From the NCBI GenBank assembly GCA_015680685.1, contig MNCI01035206.1:164496-228495 (forward strand): a stretch of 64,000 bases of DNA, read 5' to 3'. Positions 11,291 through 18,868 of this stretch are shown piece by piece. The position numbers and the translations under genes are program-made. Numbering within the stretch: the first letter of the stretch is position 1; each line of letters starts with the position of its first letter. The DNA comes from Gnetum montanum. Lineage: Eukaryota; Streptophyta; Gnetopsida; Gnetales; Gnetaceae. The notes below the pieces were generated by a model. The model was not told the DNA's origin. It ran no database searches and worked only from the letters and a program-made list of their open reading frames with translations.

Positions 11291-11516
11291 ATAATAATAT
11301 TACTTCACATTTTGTAGTATTTTCTAATTTGAGTTTTTTCTTAACTAGTATGAACTTATCTCTTCTCATCTTTTTGTGGGAATAATTGATTAGTTAAAAT
11401 TTACAAAATACTTCTTTGTAAGTCTTTCTTTTATTTCTTAAATTTTCTAAGCTTTTCTTGACTTAGTTTCATTGGGCTTTATGAAATCCTTCTTCATAAA
11501 CCTTTTCTTTTACTTA

Positions 11517-11521
11517 GCCAT
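11517..11521. repeat. Target site duplication of element B, left
   Basis: GCCAT lies immediately before the LTR start TGATGAG, and the same five bases follow the other LTR end at 18864-18868. Five bp is the usual duplication for Ty3/gypsy integration. Confidence 0.9.
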
Positions 11522-12467
11522 TGATGAGTGGCGAGGTACCCCTACACTCCACCATACGAATACGAGCGTGCACGCGTGATCCGGTCGAACTCCGCAGACT
11601 AAATGCCTTAACGCCACAAGAAACACTTGGGGTTAATCGTTCGTTGTCTTCCCAGGCTTGCTTGTATGTGTCACGGTGTATGGTTAAGCAAGTCTGAGGT
11701 ATGTGATTTTTTTGGTATTTTCGGCTTATCTTCTATGCTACCAGGAGAAAGGGTTGAGAAAACTAAACTAACTCTAACTAAGATCTAAGTCTAAATTAAC
11801 TAGCGTCAGCATCCGTTCCCACTTACTGGACACACCCTGAACTATGCAACTGCAGCTTACCAAACGCTAATCGTTACTGGGATCGCCACACGTAACGCAA
11901 GTGCTCGAAGTGGTCGTACTGAGGCACCTATTTAGCCTACGTGTGATAAGCAGCCGATTCCTTAGCCAGCCGTACACACCCGTGGGTGCTCGTAACTAAG
12001 TCGTACTTATCACACGATCTAGCCTAGCAATGAGCAGCCGATTCCTCAACTAGCCGTACACATTAGACCCGGGAGTTACCAAGCGCAGAATCCTGGAATA
12101 CGCTACTGGGTTACCAAGCATCCAATGCTCGTAATTGAGTCGTACTCATGCATTGCGTCAAGCAGCCGATTCCTTGACTAGCCGTACACGTCCGTAGACG
12201 CTCGTAATCAAGTCGTACTTGAACGCACTAGGAAAGCAGGAAATAAAGCAATAAATGAAACCACGTGCTGCAAGGTTTATCCAAACAAGTTCGTCTTTAT
12301 TGCCGTACACAACTTGGGTTCAGGTTACAAGCTGCTCGAATAAAGAGCCGTTCACTCTAGGACTCCTACTGCGGGCACATGGGGAAAAATTCTAACTCTG
12401 GAGTGATCAATCTGCCAGAGCTTCGCTACACTAGCCAGGATTGGGAAATGAAGGGAGTGCCGCCTCT

Positions 12468-12475
12468 TATTTATA
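12468..12475 (-). promoter_or_regulatory. TATA box of element B LTR
   Basis: TATAAATA on the minus strand, followed by AGAGG, as in the LTRs of E and F. It lies 17 bp downstream of the nearest palindrome (12492-12501). It is the most likely core promoter for the element transcript. Confidence 0.7.
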
Positions 12476-12491
12476 GATATGGCGGCGGGAC

Positions 12492-12566
12492 GCGATATCG
12501 CGTACGCGATATCGCAGGAGAAGACGCGATATCGCGTCCGCGATATCGCATGGGATGTGATATCGC
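12492..12566 (-). repeat. Palindrome cluster GCGATATCGC in B LTR U3
   Basis: There are four perfect 10-bp palindromes GCGATATCGC at 12492, 12506, 12526 and 12540, and a one-base variant GTGATATCGC at 12557. Spacings are 14, 20, 14 and 17 bp. Several copies extend to the 12-bp palindrome CGCGATATCGCG. The cluster sits directly upstream of the TATA box. Related clusters occur in both LTRs of element E and a single copy inside E. Confidence 0.9.
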
Positions 12567-12592
12567 GGCCTAGTGTAAACCGCGTCTCATCA

Positions 12593-12607
12593 TACCCCCA
12601 TGACTAA
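12593..12607 (-). promoter_or_regulatory. 3' polypurine tract of element B
   Basis: The minus strand reads TTAGTCATGGGGGTA directly before the 3' LTR. Just upstream is GAGGACGAGTTTTCATT, a block conserved before the 3' LTR of C, E and F. The identical 15-mer recurs inside B at 13184-13198. Confidence 0.85.
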
Positions 12608-12767
12608 ATGAAAACTCGTCCTCGAGTTCCTTACAATGATATCAGGTAGGTATGGGATTATTAGGGAAAATGGAACTAATGGGATGACATGTGAACGGTC
12701 TTTATTACAAGACTTGACAAAAACTGGTGTTCATGACAACATGGGTGAACACCTTATTACAATGACA

Positions 12768-12995
12768 TCAGGCCACAGTTGGCAGCTGAGAGAAAAGAGG
12801 AGAGAGAATAGAAGAGAAGAAAGAAGAAGAGTCTTGTTGCTGCCAACGCCTAGATTGCGCCTTTCGTTGTCCATCTGTAAGCGCATTATCAATTCCACTC
12901 CTTGCATGCTGCTTCAGCGCTGCTCCATTCCAAGTGTCTGCTCCAGATCCATTCCGTTGTTGTATGATTGCCATCTGCACACACAACACCATCAT
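12768..12995 (-). CDS. Small ORF at the accessory-gene position of element B
   Basis: A 75-codon minus-strand frame starts MAIIQQRNGSGADTW and is rich in Gln, Ser, Arg and Ala. It lies between the internal polypurine-like motif (13184-13198) and the 3' polypurine tract, where C, E and F have their accessory ORF starting Met-Ala. It may be a shortened version of that ORF, but I see no convincing residue-level match beyond the start and the Gln/Gly/Arg-rich composition. It has no membrane segment or known motif. It could equally be chance. Confidence 0.3.
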   Translation of the reverse strand: MMVLCVQMAIIQQRNGSGADTWNGAALKQHARSGIDNALTDGQRKAQSRRWQQQDSSSFFSSILSPLFSQLPTVA

Positions 12996-14612
12996 ATATT
13001 AGCAAGGGTAATTGAATCATTAAGTAAAGCATACCTTGCTTCGGTTTAGGTTCACTGGCTAAGGTGTGGTATGGCTGATATGGATCTGGGAAAATATAGA
13101 TGATGACTACCGAAGGTATAGGGGTTAGGAAGAAAAACGAAAAAATCCGGGGCTTAGGATAAAAATCGAAAAATCAGGCCCCGTACCCCCATGACTAATC
13201 GCGAACCTCCGGTAGCGTTAGAATGGAGAGAGAAAAGGAATAGGAATGATAGGTAAAAAGGGACAACTATGGCATCGATAAAAAGGATGTCATGATGGAA
13301 ATGAACAAAAATGTTAATTAATTGCAAAACGTTAAGGAAAAGAAGTTAACTAATGTTCCAAATAGGAATGTCAGTGGGTCCTCCCCAAAGCAGGCTCATG
13401 CCCTTAATGCCCTGACAATCCCACATTCAAAGAGTCCGTGGGCTCTGGGAATGTCCTTTGGAAACAAGAGTTAAAGTCTTAACCGGAAGAATTTACCAAA
13501 AAGAAAACAAAGCATCAACCAAAGTATATACAATGATACAACCGGCAATGAGGTGAACAATGGAGAGAAGGATGGGAAGAAGAGAAGTGGAATGGAATCC
13601 CAAGAACAAGGTGGTGTACAGCCCCTTGTGTGTTACATGATTAATGTGACTTGGCGAATCTCATTCCAACTCTGGGCTCAAACCAACCACTTCCAGTGAC
13701 TTCGCATCAATGCAGTTGGTTAAATCATCCACTTGGGTAACAAGGATGCAACTTCGAGAAGCCACCACCATTCCGACGAAACAACAGAGAGAATGGGAAG
13801 CGAGAAGGGCCTTAGTTAGAGGGAACACTTTGGTTCCATAACCAGTGCTTGCAGCCCAAATTTATTCCGTCTAAGGGGTGTGCTTTGAATCCTCACTTTT
13901 AGCTTTTTAGCTTTTTCTTCTTCTCTTTTTTCTGTTTTTCCATTTTTTTTCTTCTTTTTTTTGTTTTGTGTTTTTATGCGTGGGGACCACACCATGCAAA
14001 GACTTCTTTATTTTTATTGTCTCAGCTTCCGATTATTGGGTTACATCGGAACGGTAAGAAAACCCAAGAAGAAAACATCCAAGCACCCAAGTGAAAGACC
14101 AACACAAGAGCACCAAGTTCCCTTGAAGTCACACCCGTTTCAAATCCTTGAGTCCGTCCTTAGTTTGAGAAATGCCCAGTCACCGGTTCGTTAAAGTTCT
14201 TATTGGAAGGGAACTGTACATTTCCAAGCCAAGGGAAACCATAGACTTGATGGATGGATGGATGAAGTGATCTCATTGCCTGCCATATCAAAAGAACATA
14301 CCTTAGTATCAACAATGTAACTTAAAGGTAAAAACCAAACATTAGCAATTAATGAAAAACAGTTCATCCCATCGGCCCGAACACTTATTGGGTGACGAAT
14401 TTACATGATGGATGACACACACACACACACACACAAAAAGATAGAAAAATATAACGATGTTGTAAAACAAAAACAAGAAAAGTTAAAGAAAGTTGTAAAA
14501 CAAAAATTAGAAAAGTTAAAGAAATTGTAAAACAAAAATGTGAAAAACAAAAACGTTGTAAAACAAAAACGTGTAAAACAAAAACTGAAAAAGAACTGAG
14601 GGCCCCATATGA
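12996..14612 (-). other. Non-coding region of element B
   Basis: No gene supported. It holds the internal motif TACCCCCATGACTAA (13184-13198), and a block at 13370-13460 matching the reverse complement of C 4930-5010. A block at 13870-14600 nearly matches A 1-660 and includes a T-rich tract, GATG and AC microsatellites, and a degenerate repeat like GTAAAACAAAAACGT (14455-14590). Plus-strand frames here are low-complexity. Confidence 0.6.
13184..13198 (-). promoter_or_regulatory. Internal polypurine-tract-like motif (element B)
   Basis: TTAGTCATGGGGGTA on the minus strand, identical over 15 bases to the true 3' polypurine tract at 12593-12607. It lies upstream of the small ORF, where C and E have equivalents. 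A central plus-strand primer or a duplicated tract are both possible. Confidence 0.55.
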
Positions 14613-17600
14613 TTAGCATAGGTGGCCATCTCCCCCATGACTGAGTTGTGAGGGAGAGATCCGAAGTAGTGAGCGCCTATTTGAATTTCTAAGCAGTGCC
14701 CAACTTCTCCCAATTGATGATCTTAAATTCAGGGTTGGAAGTTGGCGACGCTCACGTTCCAATGTGTCTATGCCACGGTTGTTGGCATGAGTTGCCTCAG
14801 TTCGTTCCATGCATATTTGTTTGCTCTTATGAGAAGCTGTCAACCACGGGGTGTCTACTACTTCTTGTGTGGTTGCTACATACAGGCATCTTTGTTGCAG
14901 AGTTTCCTGGGCACACCTGTGACATGGAGACATTTCCTCCGTGTCATCACCCGATGAATCACTGTATGTGATGCATGGAACTATCCTCTTCTCGATCTTT
15001 CCACATATGTTTATCTTGGAGATTTCCAAGGAAAGATCACGGATCCTAAGGCATGCATCTACTGTGCTTAGCCATGCCCTTCCCATTATAATTGGGAAGT
15101 CCCCTTCGTTGTTGTTAACATCGATCACTAGGAAATCCGCTGGGTAGGACCAACCACACACAGTGGTGATAACGTCCTCCACCAAACCCAAGGGAATAGT
15201 GATGGACTGGTCTGCCAGCTCTAGTTGGATGTTGCTCTTCTTAAGTTGGGGCAGGTTCCAGGCGTGATACATCTTTCGCGAAATTAAGTTGACTCCGGAA
15301 CCTGAGTCAAGAAGAGCTCGATGTGGTGCATTCCCAGCGATCTGCAAATGAATAAAGGGACTCCCAGGATCAGTTAGTTTCCTGGGAAGGTGGCCTACCT
15401 TGATCCAGTCAGTTACGGTATGTGTTAGCATAACCGTATGCGTTACATTCCCTTGGACTGAAGGGTGCTCCGAAGTGTTAGTAGTTAGAGGCCTATACAT
15501 ATACCCGTCCGCTTGTTGTTGCGAGAGCCTATCCGGGCTCCTAGTTCTGAAAAAGGGTCTCTTTTTTGTACAGTTATCGCCAGAACTAGTGTCCGGTTGG
15601 ATATTTACACTCTGAATATTTACAGATCTCGCGGCGTGACGTTGCTGCGGTTGGGTAGGTAATTCCCCTTGCATTGTTGGAGCAGGAGGTGTTATGGGAA
15701 CTACTTGAGGAAAAGGTGCGGGTGGAGTTAGAGGATGGACGGAATGTGGGATGTCTCCCGGAGGAGAAGGAGTCCTTCTGAAGTACTCCCGAGCGTAGTA
15801 GTGACGGCGTGGAGTGTGACTCATAGCGTCACCTGGAGAAACTGGCTGCTGCACATAATAACCATAAGGATCAGGCTGCCGGTAAGGGTATCGATGTGTT
15901 GGCTGTGGCATCCCCCATGACTGTGGGTATTGCCACTGCTGATGTTGCTCGATGGGCTGCGGAGGTGTTCCACTTGGATAATACGTCAAGGGTTGGTGGA
16001 ACTGCCTCGGGTTACCTTGTGGATAAGGTAACCTTCTGGGTGTTTGCCGTTGATTAAGTCTTGGATTTAATGCATACACCCCAGACTCCTGCAGATGTGA
16101 GATAATTGGACAACATCCCTTAGGATGGTCATAGTAGCAGACCTCACATCCACCATCATTGTCTGAATCAGAATTTTCAGCCTCATCGGAGTTAGAGATT
16201 TTTCCCTTACCCTTGTTATGTGCAGGGTTAAAGTTTCTCCGCATGTTTTTGCTTTTATCACTACTTTGCTCATCCTTAGACTCTTCTACAATTTTCAGGA
16301 CTGTTTCTATTCGTGAGTCTAAGGAATCCCACATTTGGTCTACCTTAGCCGATACCTCCGTTGTTAACTTTTGGATCGGCACAGTTTTCCTGTTCACCAA
16401 CTCTTCGAGTGGTGACTCATCCTCCTCATCACAGAATTTCACTCCCTTCTTACGAAGGGAGGGATCACGGTTGTATTCCTCCGCACTTTCTCTTTTCCGT
16501 AGCTCACCCTCTTCTTGCGCTACTTGTTCCAACAATACTTCAACTTCATGGGCTCTTAGTTGGGAGAGTCTCCCTTGGGCGTAAGTCCCAAGAGTTCTTC
16601 TCGTTTCATTTCGTAGCCCATCCACGAGGTGGCGAAGTTGATCCCGCTTAGCGTACCCATGGCCCGGGCAACGATGTAGCAATGTGTAGTAACGGGCCAT
16701 GGCAGCATCCAAGGATTCATGAGCTCCTTGTTTCCAGCCTTGGATCTGCTTACGCAAGTTAGACACTCTGGAGTACGTTTGATATTTGTTGTTGAACAAT
16801 TCAAGCATCGTACTCCACCTCCTGATGGTTTCCGGTTCTAAGGACCGGTACCAGCTTTCTGCTTCTTTAGTGAGTGTCCTTGGGAACAACTTGAGTTTCT
16901 GCCACTCATTGTCTATGTTCTGCAAGGCACAGGCATCGTGGAATGCCTGTAAATGATGTTGAGGATCAGCGTTGTATCCCCCTTCAAAACGTGGGATATT
17001 ATTTATATCCAAACGCTTGATCCTACTGTCTTTTAAATGCCTTGTGGGAATCCTAACTGCCTCTCTAATATCAAGCATACTTCGGGTTGCGAATAGGGGT
17101 TCGTCATGATCATCTCTTTCATGACGTCTGTGATGTCTACGTTGTGGTTCCCTATTCTCCCTACGTCCTTGCCCTTGTCCTAACTCCTCTCGACCTTCCT
17201 GTCGAGGCATTTCATCTCTTTTACCTTTACTCTCCGCGTTATGCTCATGGTGGCTGCGCCCAGATGTGGAAGGAGAGGGTGAATGATGAGATGAAGGAGA
17301 AGAAGAAGGGGATCCATCACCATGGTGATGTTTCTTGCCTTCTCTTCGGCTGCTTCGGCCCCGATCGTTGTGACGATCAACGAGTCCGTCATTAGTGCGA
17401 GTGATTGTTCCTGCCGTGAACAGCTGGTGCTCACGGGGATCAGAGCCTGGAATATGTATCGTTGATCTAAGGCCCTGATGCCTAACCTCTTCACTAGAGT
17501 GAGGAGGAGGAACATCATTTTCTAAGAAACCCATCGTGAGGGGTTCCTCTTCTCCTATTTCACTAATGACGTGGGGAACCTTGCCCTTCAGTAGTGAATG

Positions 17601-17957
17601 TTGGCTCTCCTGCCTTGCATCCCGAATACGTTGGGCTTTTGTGGGTTGATAGTCCCTTGTATCATGGTCATCCAAAACATATTCTGCGAGCAGCTCATGC
17701 ATGCCAATCTGTACCAAGGCACGGGAAAGCATGTTGGGAGCGGATCGATCTGGGGGTAACACGATGTTACCTTGCATGTCTCTCCACCGCAGTTGCTCAT
17801 CTTGATGGAAAACAAAGGTAAAATCCGGCACATACTCATCGGGATGAGTATATGTGACCTTAGATTGTTGAGGACATGGTTGATCTCGGTTATGCGTATG
17901 ATGCTGACTTTCTCCTGTATTGTCCTTAGGTGAGTTGATTTCGTGAGAAGAAGCCAT
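14613..17957 (-). CDS. gag-pro: Gag-protease polyprotein of element B
   Basis: An intact 1114-residue frame, the structural polyprotein of the element. In order: a conserved N-terminal module (about residues 30-110, also in A and D), a Ser/His/Arg/Glu-rich linker (about 200-290), and the gag domain from about 320 (NIPRFEGGYN) through W369 to about 490. A short Cys/His knuckle follows (C604, C607, H611, C616; CX2CX3HX4C instead of the usual CX2CX4HX4C), then a Pro/Gln/Tyr-rich stretch and a retropepsin-type protease with D884-S-G-S and IIMGRAWL near 955. Gag coats the RNA and the protease would mature it. The last residues are pol lead-in sequence cut short, and the C-terminus overlaps a polypurine-like motif at 14631-14647. 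I start at MASSH because the matching Met in A and D is conserved. Confidence 0.93.
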   Translation of the reverse strand: MASSHEINSPKDNTGESQHHTHNRDQPCPQQSKVTYTHPDEYVPDFTFVFHQDEQLRWRDMQGNIVLPPDRSAPNMLSRALVQIGMHELLAEYVLDDHDTRDYQPTKAQRIRDARQESQHSLLKGKVPHVISEIGEEEPLTMGFLENDVPPPHSSEEVRHQGLRSTIHIPGSDPREHQLFTAGTITRTNDGLVDRHNDRGRSSRREGKKHHHGDGSPSSSPSSHHSPSPSTSGRSHHEHNAESKGKRDEMPRQEGREELGQGQGRRENREPQRRHHRRHERDDHDEPLFATRSMLDIREAVRIPTRHLKDSRIKRLDINNIPRFEGGYNADPQHHLQAFHDACALQNIDNEWQKLKLFPRTLTKEAESWYRSLEPETIRRWSTMLELFNNKYQTYSRVSNLRKQIQGWKQGAHESLDAAMARYYTLLHRCPGHGYAKRDQLRHLVDGLRNETRRTLGTYAQGRLSQLRAHEVEVLLEQVAQEEGELRKRESAEEYNRDPSLRKKGVKFCDEEDESPLEELVNRKTVPIQKLTTEVSAKVDQMWDSLDSRIETVLKIVEESKDEQSSDKSKNMRRNFNPAHNKGKGKISNSDEAENSDSDNDGGCEVCYYDHPKGCCPIISHLQESGVYALNPRLNQRQTPRRLPYPQGNPRQFHQPLTYYPSGTPPQPIEQHQQWQYPQSWGMPQPTHRYPYRQPDPYGYYVQQPVSPGDAMSHTPRRHYYAREYFRRTPSPPGDIPHSVHPLTPPAPFPQVVPITPPAPTMQGELPTQPQQRHAARSVNIQSVNIQPDTSSGDNCTKKRPFFRTRSPDRLSQQQADGYMYRPLTTNTSEHPSVQGNVTHTVMLTHTVTDWIKVGHLPRKLTDPGSPFIHLQIAGNAPHRALLDSGSGVNLISRKMYHAWNLPQLKKSNIQLELADQSITIPLGLVEDVITTVCGWSYPADFLVIDVNNNEGDFPIIMGRAWLSTVDACLRIRDLSLEISKINICGKIEKRIVPCITYSDSSGDDTEEMSPCHRCAQETLQQRCLYVATTQEVVDTPWLTASHKSKQICMERTEATHANNRGIDTLERERRQLPTLNLRSSIGRSWALLRNSNRRSLLRISPSQLSHGGDGHLC
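14631..14647 (-). promoter_or_regulatory. Polypurine-like motif at the end of B gag-pro
   Basis: The minus strand reads AACTCAGTCATGGGGGA. It lies just after the point where B stops matching the Athila-like pol lead-in of D, so it marks the 3' side of the pol deletion. A has the same sequence at 691-712, and E has a related one at 34847-34865 right after its gag. Confidence 0.5.
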
Positions 17958-18083
17958 TTCTATTGGTGTGCTAATTTCACCGTTATTTATTGTTCTTGAT
18001 TAACTGATTAACCCTAAGGTTTGTTGTAAGCTCACAATGATGTGAGTGATATCCCTTATGTTAAATTGGCGAGAAAACACTTA

Positions 18084-18102
18084 GTCCCCAGCAACGGCGC
18101 CA
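18084..18102 (-). promoter_or_regulatory. Primer binding site, tRNA-Asp type (element B)
   Basis: The minus strand reads TGGCGCCGTTGCTGGGGAC, one base from the LTR end. It has one mismatch to the sequence in element A. It is complementary to the 3' end of tRNA-Asp. Confidence 0.9.
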
Positions 18103-18103
18103 A

Positions 18104-18863
18104 TGATGAGTGGCGAGGTACCCCNNNNNNNNNNNNNNNNNNNNNNNNNNNNNNNNNNNNNNNNNNNNNNNNNNNNNNNNNNNNNNNNNNNNNNNNNNNN
18201 NNNNNNNNNNNNNNNNNNNNNNNNNNNNNNNNNNNNNNNNNNNNNNNNNNNNNNNNNNNNNNNNNNNNNNNNNNNNNNNNNNNNNNNNNNNNNNNNNNNN
18301 NNNNNNNNNNNNNNNNNNNNNNNNNNNNNNNNNNNNNNNNNNNNNNNNNNNNNNNNNNNNNNNNNNNNNNNNNNNNNNNNNNNNNNNNNNNNNNNNNNNN
18401 NNNNNNNNNNNNNNNNNNNNNNNNNNNNNNNNNNNNNNNNNNNNNNNNNNNNNNNNNNNNNNNNNNNNNNNNNNNNNNNNNNNNNNNNNNNNNNNNNNNN
18501 NNNNNNNNNNNNNNNNNNNNNNNNNNNNNNNNNNNNNNNNNNNNNNNNNNNNNNNNNNNNNNNNNNNNNNNNNNNNNNNNNNNNNNNNNNNNNNNNNNNN
18601 NNNNNNNNNNNNNNNNNNNNNNNNNNNNNNNNNNNNNNNNNNNNNNNNNNNNNNNNNNNNNNNNNNNNNNNNNNNNNNNNNNNNNNNNNNNNNNNNNNNN
18701 NNNNNNNNNNNNNNNNNNNNNNNNNNNNNNNNNNNNNNNNNNNNNNNNNNNNNNNNNNNGACGCGATATCGCGTACGCGATATCGCAGGAGAAGACGCGA
18801 TATCGCGTACGCGATATCGCATCCCATGCGATATCGCGGCCTAGTGAAAACCGCGTCTCATCA
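18104..18863 (-). repeat. Element B 5' LTR, mostly gap
   Basis: 21 bases at the left (TGATGAGTGGCGAGGTACCCC) and 104 at the right (18760-18863) are readable, and 635 Ns lie between. The right part repeats the palindrome cluster of the 3' LTR with a few differences, including an inverted 7-base spacer at 18821-18827. By comparison with the 1071-bp 3' LTR the hidden part should be about 946 bp, so the gap length is probably not to scale. Confidence 0.85.
18125..18759. other. Assembly gap of 635 N
   Basis: Inside the B 5' LTR. Comparison with the 3' LTR predicts about 946 bp here. Confidence 0.95.
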
Positions 18864-18868
18864 GCCAT
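18864..18868. repeat. Target site duplication of element B, right
   Basis: GCCAT directly follows CTCATCA, identical to 11517-11521. Confidence 0.9.

Larger units (their letters stand above)
11522..12592 (-). repeat. Element B 3' LTR
   Basis: 1071 bp with terminal TGATGAG and CTCATCA. Reading the element 5' to 3' (high to low coordinates), the U3 opens with a cluster of five GCGATATCGC-like palindromes (12566-12492), then a TATA box (12475-12468). R-U5 contains three copies of a module AGCAGCCGATTCCT (plus-strand starts near 11949, 12033 and 12161), each followed by CCGTACAC and a GTCGTACT box. It ends with the block shared by every gypsy LTR in the window. No internal ORF is supported. Confidence 0.92.
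11522..18863 (-). mobile_element. Element B: complete non-autonomous gag-pro LTR retrotransposon
   Basis: From right to left it has a 5' LTR (18104-18863, mostly Ns), a tRNA-Asp primer site (18084-18102), an intact Gag-protease ORF (17957-14613), a 2-kb non-coding region with a possible small ORF, a polypurine tract (12593-12607) and a 3' LTR (11522-12592). Both LTRs end in the inverted pair TGATGAG/CTCATCA, and a perfect GCCAT duplication flanks the element. RT, RNase H and integrase are absent, so it would need enzymes in trans. The Gag and protease match Athila-like element D. The intact frame suggests insertion more recent than its neighbours. Confidence 0.92.

Noticed and set aside
12379-12573. 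64-codon frame through the palindrome cluster
   Set aside because: The repeated RYR/DIA-like residues simply translate GCGATATCGC; it lies within the LTR.
14696-15615. Plus-strand frames opposite the B protease
   Set aside because: Antisense to the intact 1114-residue Gag-protease; no independent support.
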